A DNA stretch of 21,294 nucleotides from Daldinia sp. FL1419 (GCA_025201765.1 MU623656.1:1-21294), one strand, 5' to 3'. Positions 9,077 through 18,920 are shown, counted from the stretch's first letter. The notes: generated by a model not told the origin, from the letters alone. Translations and numbers: made by a program.

Positions 9077-11012
9077 TTAATTAATATTAAATATTTTGCT
9101 ATTTCTTAATAATAATCCATTATAGATTTTTAATAATTTCCTAATATATTTAAACTTAAATTTTAATAAATATAACCCTTTATTCAAAAATGTATTTACC
9201 TTTATATAAAATTCCTTAATATATATAATTAAAAAAAGCAAAGAAAAGAATAAGGAGGTAGATATGGAAGAAAACAATTCTAATAAATATAATTTAGAAT
9301 AAGCACAGAATAATCCTAGGTAGATATGGTCCTTTTAAAGGATTCTATTAATATATTATTATTTATATCCTTTTATTTAATTATAAATTCTTTCTATTTA
9401 ATTTAAAATTTTTAGAAATATTTATATTAAATAAATTATAATATTATTTTATATATAAATAATTAAATTTATTTAAAGAATTAATAGGTTATTAATAAGG
9501 TTTTATTAAAATTAAATAATACTTTTTTATAATTTATATTAATTAAAAAAACTTTTGGAGTTAAATTCTGTTTAAGGCAAGCCCATACCAGAATATATTT
9601 AAAATATTTAAGAATTATATGTTATGTTATTTTCCTTTTATTATATTTATATTTAAGAATATTTATTCTAAAAATTTTTTTATTAAATAAAAAAATTTTT
9701 AATTTTATTTTTTTAATATATATCTATAATAATATTAATATTTTATATTTCTATAAATTAAAATATTAATTATTAATCTTTATATTAAGGGGTGGTGATT
9801 AAATTGTTAATATAATAATATTTTTTTTATATTATTCTTATCTTTCCATTTAATAATTTAAAAAGGTTTTTTTAAGATATTAATATTTTTTTTATTTAAT
9901 GTTCCAATTAACCCTAACTTTTATAGTATATATGTTCAATATTTAAGTGATAGTGGGAAGATCCTGCCATCTCCTAAACCTCTAAAATTCCACCCATTTT
10001 TGAATTTTCTACCCTACTTCCTAAATCTTAAAATTAAAATTTTTATTATTCATATAGAATTTAATCATTATTACTATTATATTTAAATAAAAATATATTA
10101 AAGAATAACCCAATTTTATTTCTAATTATAATATTTCCATTATTTTATACATACCACCAATTTCTTATAAATAAATTAATTAAATGGTACTTAATTTCTT
10201 AATAATACCTTTTATTTTATAATTTTAATTTAAAATATATTACATTATTATTTTATATATTATTATATTCTATATTATTTTTATATAAATCTCTTTTATT
10301 TAGGTCACATTATAACCCTATATTGATATTATTAGTTTAAAAAAGATATATTATTATTTTTCCATTTTTAATTTAATTATTTTTAAATATTTATTCTACC
10401 TAAATTTCCTATTTAATTATATTTTAAAGGATTTAATGTTTTCTTTAGATTTAATAATTATACCATTTAATTTAATCTTTATAATTAATATTTAATAAAT
10501 TTTTATAAAATGTATAAATTCATTTTTCTATATTATAAAGATTATATTATATCTTTATACCTAATTTAGATACATTCCATATATTTATTTTAACTTAATA
10601 TAATTTTTAATTATAAAATATTTTACTATTAATATATTTATATTATTTATAAAACCAATAATTAGAATACCTTTTTAATCTAATTTTTTATATAAGGTGA
10701 TTATATAAATAATAAATAAAATAGATAATAATAGAGAACTTTACAGAACACCCACAATAAAAAAGCGGGCCTTGCCTTTTTCACCATCAAGGATTAATTA
10801 TACTTTTTGTTTTTCTATAAAATTATTTATTTAATTTATTATCTATATTAGGTACCTTTTTTAATATAATATATATATAAGCCTCTATAATATAACATTA
10901 TCAAAAACATTTGAAATGTCCAGCTATAAGAACGATGCTGTAGCACCAATGCGCCATGCGGCATGTATAGCCTCTGTTACCATTCTGATGGCTATTTCCG
11001 TGGATCTGGCTG
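9077..11012 (-). pseudogene. LINE B ORF2 remnant: RT to C-terminus
   Basis: The frame opens at the truncation with an almost unmutated stretch (RSTEIAIRMV, then EAIHAAWRIGATASF, then LDISNVFDNV with one TAG in place of Gln) on 11008-10905; this is RT motif A of LINEs. SPILF-like residues follow at about 10743-10714 and a mutated catalytic box (GF.. with both Asp now Asn) at about 10656-10642. The last 66 codons (9277-9077) are free of stops and end KYIRKLLKIYNGLLLRNSKIFNIN, matching the unmutated LRKLLRICNGPSSGNSRAF of LINE E, so this is the genuine C-terminus, not a chance ORF. The Asp to Asn changes would destroy catalysis. Confidence 0.85.
10905..11011 (-). other. Unmutated island at the 5' end of LINE B
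   Basis: About 107 bp with near-normal base composition and many intact CpA/TpG dinucleotides, encoding RT residues including TEAIHAAWRIGATASF. It lies exactly at the truncated 5' edge of the element; the same region of LINE A (about 300-410) is heavily mutated. Confidence 0.8.
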
Positions 11013-11024
11013 TTATAAAAATAT

Positions 11025-11692
11025 AAAACATTAATATTATTATAAATATATATTAAAAAAATAAAATTAAAAATTTTCTTATTTAATAAAAAGATTTTTA
11101 AAATAAATATTTTTAAATATAAATATAATAAAAAAAAAATAGTATAATATATAATTCTTAAATATCCTAAATATATTTTAATATAAATTTATTTTAAATG
11201 GAATTTAATCTCAAAAATTTTTTTAATTAATATAAATTATGAAAAAGTATTATTTAATTTTGATAAAATTTTATTAATAATTTATTAATTTTTTAAATAA
11301 ATTCAATTATTTATATATAAAATAATATTATAATTTATTTAATATAAATATTTTTAAAAATTTTATATTAAATAAAAAAAATTTATAATTAAATAAAAGA
11401 ATATAAATAATAATATATTAATAAGATCTTTTAAAAGGACCATATTTATCCAAGATTATTCTGCACTTATTCTAAACTATATTTATTAAAATTATCCTCT
11501 TTTATATCTACCTCTTTATCCTCTTCCTTACTTTCTTCAATTATATATATTAAAAAATTTTGAACAAAAGTGAGTATATTTTTAAATAAAGGGTTGTATT
11601 TATTAAAACTTAAACCTAAATATATTAGAAAATTATTAAAAATTTATAATAAATTATTATTAAAAAATAATAAAATATTTAATATTAATTAA
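11025..11692 (+). pseudogene. LINE A ORF2 remnant: C-terminus
   Basis: RIP-degraded C-terminal coding part equivalent to 9745-9077 of LINE B. The last segment reads a Ser/Leu-rich stretch (STSLSSSLLSSIIYIKKF), then FLNKGLYLLKLKPKYIRKLL, and ends at TAA 11690-11692, aligned with the stops of LINE B (9077) and LINE E (18445-18447). In LINE E the surroundings of that stop are unmutated, so it is likely the true ORF2 stop. No RNase H motif could be recognised. Confidence 0.65.
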
Positions 11693-12140
11693 ACTTTTTA
11701 AGTAAAAAATTATTATAATAATAATATATAGGAATAATATAAATTATTAAGGATGAAATAATATATATATATTTCCTTTTAAAATTAATTTTTTTATAAA
11801 TCTTATATTATAATTAATAATTATTAATAAAATAAATATAAAGAAAAATTATATTATAAAATAATTATAATATTAGTGATATTAAAATAAATAATCTTTC
11901 TAAAATTATTGGAATATACAAAAGTCATGGACCTGATAAGCAAAAAAATTAAATATAACAAAAATAATTATTTAATATTATTAATAATCTTTTAATAAAC
12001 TTCTTAAAGACTTAAAAACCCTAAAAAAATTATAGTAAAGTCTCAACAATTAACTCCTAGAATTGCGCTAGAAAGGCATAACCTTACTTTTTATACAATT
12101 TCCCATCTTTAATAAATAAATTATTTTCATAATATATAAC

Positions 12141-12166
12141 TATATTAGGATTATAATCCCAATATA
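12141..12166. repeat. 26-bp palindrome in LINE A 3' UTR
   Basis: TATATTAGGATTATAATCCC followed by AATATA is the LINE A version of the near-perfect palindrome at 8604-8629, about 0.45 kb after the ORF2 stop. Confidence 0.7.
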
Positions 12167-12990
12167 ATATAATATTAAAATATTATATTAAATTTAAAAT
12201 ATTATAATAATTTCTAATAAAAGAATTAAAATATTTAAAAAAAATTAATAATAAAATAAAATTGAAAAAATAATAGAATATCTATAAATATACAAATTTT
12301 CTTTTATTTAATATAATATATATATAAAAACAAAATAGGTTTTTCAAAATAATACTAAATCATAAATATAACAAATATAATAATATTATATTATAATATT
12401 ACAGAACATAAATAAAATATATAAAAAAAATTAAAATAAATTAAAAAGGATTATAAATCAATAATACCATTTTAAACCATTTTAAAGAATAAATATAATA
12501 TTATAATATTAAAAAAAAATTATAAAAATAAAAATATATAATAATTTTTTATAAAAATATAAAATCATTTATATATATTTATACCTTATATAAATTGTAT
12601 ATACTCCAACCTTCTTCCAAAATAACCTCTTTACAATATAATAACATTTTTATTAATTATTAAAAAAAATAATAAAATTATCTTAAACCTTATTATTGCT
12701 CCATATCCAAACTACCACCACATCATTTTATATAATTTAGACATTATAATACACAAAATATTTTTCTATATTAAAATCTAATTATTTTTATTAAAAAGTA
12801 AATTTTAATAAAAATATAAAATAAAACCAAAATTATAATAATATAATTTATTTAAATAAATAACAAATAGGTTTTTTCTGAAATATAATTCTTATCCGGA
12901 ACAAATACCAAAAGATGGACTGGATACCTATAATATATTTTAGGTAAATCAGGGTAATAATAAATAATAATAATAATAATAATAATAATA

Positions 12991-13325
12991 TTTTATTTAT
13001 TAATAATATAATTAATTAAAAAAATTTATAAATATATATAATGAAATTGTTTAATAAAATAATTAACTAAAAAGTTAATAAATAAAATATAATCATTATT
13101 TTTATTATTAAAGCTAAATTATTTATTTTGATTTAAATTATAAAAAAAAAATTTTATATATTATAATTAATTAAAAATTTTAGAATTAAATTTAAAGATT
13201 AAATTATATTTTTATTATATAATAATAAATAAATAATTAAATTAATTATTAAAAATATTAAAAAATTTAAAATAAAGTTAAAATATGTGGATATATATAA
13301 TTATTGGTTTAGATAAGAAGTTTAA
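12991..13325. other. AT-rich sequence downstream of LINE A
   Basis: More than 300 bases of A/T with very few G or C after the (TAA)n tail. I see no gene, repeat or signal beyond low-complexity runs. Confidence 0.4.
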
Positions 13326-13655
13326 AAAGGCTATATTAAAATTAATTATGTTAGTTTAAAAAATATAAATATAAATAGGTTTATAAAAGTATTATTAAAA
13401 AAGAAATATATTTATTTTAAAGAATAGATAGGTTTGATGGATATTTTAAATTATTTAAAAGTTAAAGTATTTAAGAATGTGGATAAAATGATATAATAAA
13501 AGTAGGAAATGAATAAAGAAATTATTAAAGAAATATAATTAAAGGAATATATTAATTTGGAAATATAAAAGGATTGTATTTTTGATGTTATATATTTTAG
13601 ATTCATTTATTAACTTTATTTGGAAGGATGTATTAGATTAGTAAGTCTAAAAATA
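13326..13655 (+). pseudogene. Unidentified plus-strand coding remnant, C-depleted
   Basis: One frame runs about 100 codons with stops mostly TAA/TAG at plausible Gln sites and protein-like composition, including KEYINLEIQ and CIFDVIYFRFIY, ending in a LYLEGCIRLVS-like stretch. The plus strand here has almost no C but ordinary G, the mark of one-sided C to T change. It is likely part of another transposable element (Gag or transposase); the family is not recognised. Confidence 0.4.
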
Positions 13656-13805
13656 ATGTAAAAAAATTCTTTCCTTTATAATAATTCTATAAAAAGCCTC
13701 ACCATTCTATTTTAGAATTCTAATAAGAATAATAACAACTAGAATTCTATAATCATAATTTTTCCCTGTGTATTATGTGATAATATCATAGTATTTTTTA
13801 TAATT

Positions 13806-14011
13806 TAATAGACCAGGTTATTGTAATAAATGTTGCCGTCGTATAAATTTCCGTGTTAGGGTATCTATTCTGACGGCGTTCTGCCACCATAGCCTCAAAA
13901 CATAACCTCTTAGCCTCATATCGTAGGTAGGTATCTAATCGTTAAAATTCGTTAAAATAGTAGGCCTAGACTTATATGTACAGTTATGGGACAAAAAAAC
14001 CGCACACCTCA
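13806..14011. other. G+C-richer island with hairpin and a TA-CAGT transposon-like end
   Basis: About 200 bp with near-normal composition in the AT background. It contains GCCGTC (about 13836) and GACGGC (about 13872) able to pair as a stem, a tandem CGTTAAAATT / CGTTAAAATA (about 13940-13958), and at about 13979 the sequence TA-CAGTTATGGGACAAAA, the form of a Tc1/mariner or Fot1/pogo end. No open frame stands out. I could not find a convincing inverted partner, so the element and its direction remain unknown. Confidence 0.4.
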
Positions 14012-14582
14012 AATTTATATATATATAGTTTCAATAATTCCTTTTAATACCATAATATATAGATATTAATAATATATATATATAAAGTTATATTAAAATT
14101 TATTGTAGATTTTATTTATAGATTTAATTTTTGAAAAGAACTAATAGAAAAATTATAAAAAATATATTATTATACAATAAATTTTAAATAAAATATAAAA
14201 ATTATTTTAAACCCTAAAAACTTATTTTTAAATTTTTAAAAAATATTTATATAAAGTTTAAATATTTATTTATATATATAAAGTTTTCTTTTATTAAAAT
14301 AATTTAAATTGGTTGAATTATATGCCTTAAGTTTTTTTAAGGTTTTATATTAGAAGATTATTAACATAGGTAGAAAAAAAAATGACCTTATTAAACATAT
14401 CAACCCCTTAAATTAACCTTATAATTTTTAAATTTTAAATAATTTTATATATTTATTTTTTTTAAATTTTATTAATTTTCTTTATTTAATTAAAATATTA
14501 AAATATTTTTTTAAATAAAAAAATCTTAAATTTTAAAGATTTTATAAATTATTTACATTTTATTAACCAAATATATAAGTTT
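14012..14582. other. AT-rich sequence without assigned gene
   Basis: Low-complexity AT sequence with (TA)n runs near 14019-14028 and 14069-14083. If the TA-CAGT end at 13979 faces right, this would be element interior, but no transposase motif is readable. Confidence 0.35.
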
Positions 14583-14815
14583 TTTTCTAATTAACCTACC
14601 ATATCAACTTTTTCTAATTAATTAACCTTATATTTAATCATATTCTAACTAATTAACCATAACCTATTAACCTTAAACCTAACCATATCCTAATTAATCA
14701 ACCATATCTTAATTATTTAACCACTAACCTTAATTTTATTAACCTTTTTCTAATTAACCAACTTTATTAACCTTGCACTCAACCACATCCTAATTAATTA
14801 ACCTTATATTTAATT
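14583..14815. repeat. Degenerate TTAACC-rich minisatellite
   Basis: Repeated motifs of the type CTAATTAATTAACC, with spacers such as ATATCC and TTATATTTAATC, recur about every 15-30 bases. The plus strand is rich in C and almost free of G. Period is irregular. It ends at the first LTR of the cluster. Confidence 0.6.
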
Positions 14816-14821
14816 ATATAT

Positions 14822-15183
14822 TAAATTGGAATAATATAATTATATAATTAAAATTATTTTTAACTTCCATAAAATAACTTCTTCTAAAGTTTTTATAAAC
14901 TTTTCTGGATATAAATACATCTTCAAAAATTATTTTTTATCTAATTAAATCAAATTTTTAAACATTAATTTATTTAGTTTTTCTTATAACTTTTTATAAT
15001 AGTTTATAACTTTATTTCTAATTAAATATATTATTTATTTTATTTTTTAAGCACTAATAATTACCCCTATTTATTAACATCTTATTTAATCATTTTAATA
15101 CTTACCTTCTTTAAGATATAATTAATTATAAGTTAATTAAAATTTAGGGTATATCCTACAAAAGCTATTAAAACTCTTATTTA
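14822..15183 (+). repeat. Solo LTR copy 1 of the C family
   Basis: Runs from TAAATTGGAATAATATAATT to ..ACTCTTATTTA and is flanked by ATAT (14818-14821 and 15184-15187). It is in forward (transcription) orientation with a GGATATAAATA box near 14918. G is nearly absent from plus, C persists. Confidence 0.75.
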
Positions 15184-15238
15184 ATATAAACCCTTAAAAA
15201 TTAATTTTAATCTAATCAAATTAAATTCTTTATTATTA
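15184..15238 (+). repeat. LTR-like fragment following copy 1
   Basis: ATATAAACCCTTAAAAATTA.. resembles the LTR segment that begins at the TATA box and is repeated after copy 2 at about 15996-16045. It may be a remnant of an older LTR or part of a short duplication. Confidence 0.4.
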
Positions 15239-15508
15239 TAAACCAGAATAATATAATTACATAACTAAAACTACCTTACAAAATCTTATTAATTTTTATA
15301 AAATAAATCTTTCTAAAATTTCTACAAACTTTTTTAAATATAAATAAACTTTTAAAAATTATTTTTTTATTTAATCAACTTAAGTTCTTTAAACATCACC
15401 TTTTGTATAATTTCTTACAATAATTTATAATTTTTCTCTCTTATTAAATATATTATTTATTCTATCTTTTAAACATTAATTACCATTACCAACAATTACT
15501 TTTATTAA

Positions 15509-15893
15509 TGAATTGGGATAGTGTGATTATATAATAAAAACTACCCTAAAAGACCTTATTGCTTTTCCCTTCTAAAGTTTACACACATTCTTTTGGATAT
15601 AAATAGGTTTTTAAAAGTTGTTTTCTTACCTAATTAATTAAAATCATATATAATTCTTTAAAAATTGTTTTTATAAAATTTTATACAAATAATATACATT
15701 TTTAGCCTATAACTTTATCATATATACTATTATTGCTAAACAATTATTTATAACAGCCTTTCTACCTAATCATTCCATTATATTCTTTAAGATATAATTA
15801 CCTTATATCTTCTAATTTATATAACCTTTGACTTATTATAGGTTAATTAAAATATAGGGCATATCCTGCAAAAACTATTAAAGTTCCTATTCA
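15509..15893 (+). repeat. Solo LTR copy 3, nested in copy 2
   Basis: At 385 bp it runs from TGAATTGGGATAGTGTG to ..AGTTCCTATTCA, the best-preserved of the forward copies. Flanks are TTAA (15505-15508) and TTAG (15894-15897), a target duplication with one G/A difference. It interrupts copy 2 and is therefore younger. Confidence 0.75.
15598..15605 (+). promoter_or_regulatory. TATA box of the LTR
   Basis: TATAAATA sits 90 bases from the LTR start in the sequence GGATATAAATAGG. The same box occurs in the other copies (CATAAATAGG in 2896-3303 on minus), which sets the transcription direction of the family. Confidence 0.55.
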
Positions 15894-16382
15894 TTAGTTT
15901 TTCTATTTAATCATTTTAATACCTACCTTTTTCAAAATATATTTACCTTACATCTAATCATTAAAACTTTTATTTAATTAAAGTTTCTGTTTAATATATA
16001 AACCCTTAAAAATTATTTTCTTATTTGATTAGATTAACTTCTTAAATATAAAAGCATCAATTTTTCTTATAATAAATAGGAGTTCTAATAGTTCCTGTAG
16101 GATATACCTTACACTTCAATTAACCTATAGTAATTAAAGGTTATATAAATTTGAGGATATAAGGTAATTATATTTTAAAAAAAATATTAAAATAATTAAA
16201 TAAAAGAATTATTATATATGATTATTTTATAATAATAATATATATAATGAGGATATAGATTAAAAGAATATATATTATTTATATTAAATTATATAAAAAT
16301 AATTTTTAATAAATTATATAAAATTTAAACTAATTAAGTAAAAAAATAATTTTTGAAGGTTTATTTATATTTAAATAAGTAT

Positions 16383-16764
16383 TAAATCAGGGTAGTGTAA
16401 TTAAATAATAAAAATTACCTTAAAGGATTTTATTTACCCCCCTTTTAAAATTTATAAGTTTTTTTGAATATAAATAAATTTTCAAAAATTATTTTCTTAC
16501 CTAATTAGCTTAAGTTTTATATAATTTTTTAAAAATTACCTTTAAAAAACTTTATATAAATAATATACATTTTTAGCCTATAACCTTATTATATACGTTA
16601 CTATTATTAAGTAATTACTTACAACAGCTTTTCTACCTAATCATCTTATTATATTCTTCAAAATATAATTACCTTATATCCTCTAACTTATACAACCTCT
16701 GATTTACTATAGGTTAATTAAAATATAAAACATATTCTACAAAAACTATTAAAATTTTTATTCA
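16383..16764 (+). repeat. Solo LTR copy 4, nested in copy 5
   Basis: At 382 bp it runs from TAAATCAGGGTAGTG to ..AATTTTTATTCA and is flanked by GTAT at 16379-16382 and 16765-16768. The uninterrupted site appears in copy 6 as AAAAAGTATATATAAACC (about 17115-17132). Confidence 0.8.
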
Positions 16765-16814
16765 GTATATATAAACCTTATAAAGGATATTTATTAAAAT
16801 CTTTCAAAATAACT

Positions 16815-16895
16815 CCTATTACATACTCTTACTACATATCCATACTATGTACTCCTATACATATCCTTATTACATATTACAACCACATACTTACA
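16815..16895. repeat. Short tandem-like expansion inside LTR copy 5
   Basis: Irregular repetition of ACATA / ACATATCC / CTTATTACATA blocks not present in the other LTR copies, adding about 60 bases before the LTR terminus. Confidence 0.5.
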
Positions 16896-16908
16896 CTATA
16901 CCAATTCA

Positions 16909-17200
16909 CTATATCCTAAAGAATATAATAAAATAATTAAATAAAAAAATTATTATAAATGATTATTTAACAATAATAATATATATAATAAAATTATAAA
17001 TTAAAAAAATATATATTATTTATATAAAATTTTATAAAAATAATTTTTAAAAAATTATATAAAATTTAAACTAATTAAGCAAGAAAATAATTGTTGAAAA
17101 TCTATTTATATTTAAAAAAGTATATATAAACCTTATAAAGATATGGTAAATAGGGTTTTTTAAGGTAGTTTTTATTATATAATTATATTATTTTAGTTTA
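16909..17200 (-). repeat. Truncated LTR copy 6 of the C family
   Basis: Starts internally (CTATATCCTAAAGAATATAA, about 100 bases into the LTR) directly after copy 5 and runs to the usual end ..TTTTAGTTTA at 17200. C is almost absent from plus. The junction looks like recombination between LTRs or an old truncation. Confidence 0.6.
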
Positions 17201-17220
17201 ATATTAATTATTTATAAAAG

Positions 17221-17470
17221 ATGTGATGGTTATATGTTACCAGGTATTGTAGACCCTTGTAGTAAGTAAAGGAGGTATTATATAATTAGTATATTGTGTA
17301 TATAAGGGTTTTAAATTTGTTAAATTTAGAGTAGATAGTTTTTCTTTTAGGATTTATGAATATATAGGTTTTATTATATTATTTTATTTGTTATTTGTTT
17401 TCATTATTATTTTTTTATATATATATTTAATCTAACATTAATTAATATTATTTAAATAAAGTAATATAGA
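17221..17470 (+). repeat. Possible LTR of a second family
   Basis: After a short AT spacer the sequence TGTTACCAGGTATTGTAGAC.. (about 17236) is followed by a TATATAAGGG promoter-like box (about 17299-17308) and T-rich sequence, resembling Ty1/copia-type LTRs. C is depleted. Boundaries, target duplication and partner were not found. Confidence 0.3.
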
Positions 17471-18369
17471 TTAATAAGGAAGAGTTATTATTATAATAAT
17501 TTGGAAGATTTTATTGTAGTAATATAAGTGATAATAGTATTTTGTTTTTTATTAAATCCCTCTTTTATAATAGATTATCATTATTTTATATTATCATAAA
17601 AACCCTCCCCCAAATTCCTATTACTTTATTATAATTAGGATTTATTATTTTTTTATTTTATAATATTACAAAAAAAATAACCAAAAAGTTTGGCTTAAGG
17701 TTAATCCTTTAATAATAAAATCTTTTCTAATTAAAAAAATATAAATAAGTTAAAAAAACTATTTAAATATATCTCCAAATAACTTATACTAATATAATAA
17801 TTTAATTACAATTTAGTAAAATTTAAAACAATAAATTTTAAAAATGTTATAATATAATAAAAAATAATTTAGGTATTATATACTTTAATTAATTAGGAAA
17901 AAATTAATTAAAATCAAATTTATACTTAAATAACTAATAAAGTATTGGATAAATTTAAAAAACATTTTAAAGGTTTTTTGGATATAAATTTTATAAAATT
18001 ATTAAAATAAATTTAATTAATATTGAAAATAATATTAATAAGAAAAAATATATATATGGGAAAAAATAACATTAATTTTTTTGTAATTTTTAAATTTCTT
18101 TTAATTAAAAATAAATTTCTTTTATAAAATTATAAAAAATTTAAAAAAATTAAATTAAAATAATTAATAATAATAATATAGAAAGTTTTAATTTATAAGA
18201 TTAATAAAAAAATAATTTACCCTAATTTTACTCATTTTATAAATTTAAAAATACTAATATAATAATAATTAAGAATTTTTAACCTGGTAATATTTATAAA
18301 TTAAATTTTATATTTAAATTATATTTCTAATTTTAATATTATTTTTTTTAATATATTTATTATTTAATT
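17471..18369. other. AT-rich sequence without assigned gene
   Basis: Nearly 900 bases of degraded AT sequence. Only minor patches stand out (CCCTCCCCC near 17601; GTTTGGCTTAAGGTTAATCC near 17688). No frame or repeat could be defended. Confidence 0.4.
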
Positions 18370-18382
18370 ATAATATATATTA
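18370..18382. repeat. Target-site duplication of LINE E, left copy
   Basis: ATAATATATATTA here and at 19731-19743 flank LINE E. Thirteen identical bases at both edges of the homology block; the low complexity lowers certainty a little. Confidence 0.65.
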
Positions 18383-18447
18383 GGAAGTTGTTAAGGATCT
18401 GCAACGGACCGTCATCGGGGAATAGCAGAGCGTTCAATGCCAATTAA
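18383..18447 (+). pseudogene. ORF2 C-terminal fragment of LINE E, unmutated
   Basis: This encodes LRKLLRICNGPSSGNSRAF followed by NAN and TAA (18445-18447), the last codons of LINE ORF2; the first codon starts in the flank. CpA and TpG are intact, so this gives the original sequence of the C-terminus and confirms the frame of the 9277-9077 remnant in LINE B. Confidence 0.75.
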
Positions 18448-18894
18448 ATTTCCTAAATAAAAAATCGTTGCAATAATAATATATAGGAATAATGTGGATT
18501 GTTGGGGATAAGATAATACATATACACCTCCTTTTAGAATTAATTCCCTTGTAAATCCTATATTATAATTAATAAGTATTAGTGGAATGGATATGGAGTA
18601 AGATTATATTATAAAATAATTATAATATTAATAATATTAAAATAAATAATTTTTTTAAAATTGTTAGAATATATGAAAGTTGTGAACCTGATAAATAAGG
18701 GATTAAATATAATAAAAATAATTATTAAATATTATTAATAATCCCTTAATAAGTTTCTTAAAAACCTAAAAATTTTAAAAAAATTGTAATAAAATTTCAA
18801 CAATTAATTTTTAGAATTGTGTTAGAAAGGTGTAGCCATATTTTTTGTGCAGTTCCCCATCCTCAATAAGCAAATTATTCTTATAATATATAAT

Positions 18895-18920
18895 CATATT
18901 AGAATTATAATTTCAATATA
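18895..18920. repeat. Degraded palindrome in LINE E 3' UTR
   Basis: CATATTAGAATTATAATTTC followed by AATATA, the counterpart of 8604-8629 and 12141-12166; the arms still pair largely after C to T change. Confidence 0.55.

Larger units (their letters stand above)
8064..11012 (-). mobile_element. LINE B, body (5'-truncated)
   Basis: Minus-strand LINE from its truncated 5' end (11012) through the RT and C-terminal coding region to the 3' UTR, cut at 8064 by element C and completed at 1557-1839. Without C the copy is about 3.2 kb. Its 8080-9745 part is an inverted repeat of LINE A 11025-12660, and 9745-11011 is an inverted repeat of LINE A 290-1544. The 5' truncation plus the 12-bp target duplication (1545-1556 / 11013-11024) is the usual result of target-primed reverse transcription. 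Confidence 0.9.
11013..12990 (+). mobile_element. LINE A, downstream segment with (TAA)n tail
   Basis: Continuation of the plus-strand LINE interrupted at 1556. It starts with the second target copy TTATAAAAATAT (11013-11024), runs through the ORF2 C-terminus and about 1.3 kb of 3' UTR, and ends in a (TAA)n tract at about 12955-12990. Homology with LINE E (18383-19730) covers 11640-12990 with the same end, which fixes the 3' terminus. The 5' flank is outside the window, so its target duplication cannot be tested. Confidence 0.85.
15239..15993 (+). repeat. LTR copy 2 of the C family, split by copy 3
   Basis: The left part (15239-15508) starts TAAACCAGAATAATATAATT; the right part (15894-15993) ends AAGTTTCTGTTTA. 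Together they align with copy 1 over its length, with a shortened right half. The gap is filled exactly by copy 3. Confidence 0.65.
16073..16908 (-). repeat. LTR copy 5 of the C family, reverse orientation, split by copy 4
   Basis: The left part (16073-16382) begins TAAATAGGAGTTC; the right part (16765-16908) ends CTATACCAATTCA. The right part is enlarged by CATATCC/TACATA-type short repeats (about 16815-16895). Copy 4 sits between the parts with a perfect GTAT duplication. Confidence 0.7.

Noticed and set aside
13834..13895. tRNA-like or small RNA gene in the G+C-richer island
   Set aside because: The GCCGTC/GACGGC stem has no T-arm (GGTTCAAATCC-type) or A-box match and the spacing does not give a cloverleaf.
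14640..14710. Telomere repeat array
   Set aside because: AACCTTAAACCTAACC looks vaguely like CCCTAA but there is no regular 6-bp period, and it is embedded between other repeats.
14822..17200. CRISPR array
   Set aside because: The repeated units are 290-390-bp LTRs with target duplications, nested and in both orientations, not short repeats with uniform spacers.
17635..17665. RIP-altered right inverted repeat partner for the end at 13979
   Set aside because: TTTTTTTATTTTATAA resembles a mutated complement of the 13979 end, but the match is low-complexity, its terminal bases disagree, and the implied element is interrupted by the whole LTR cluster. Not strong enough to call.
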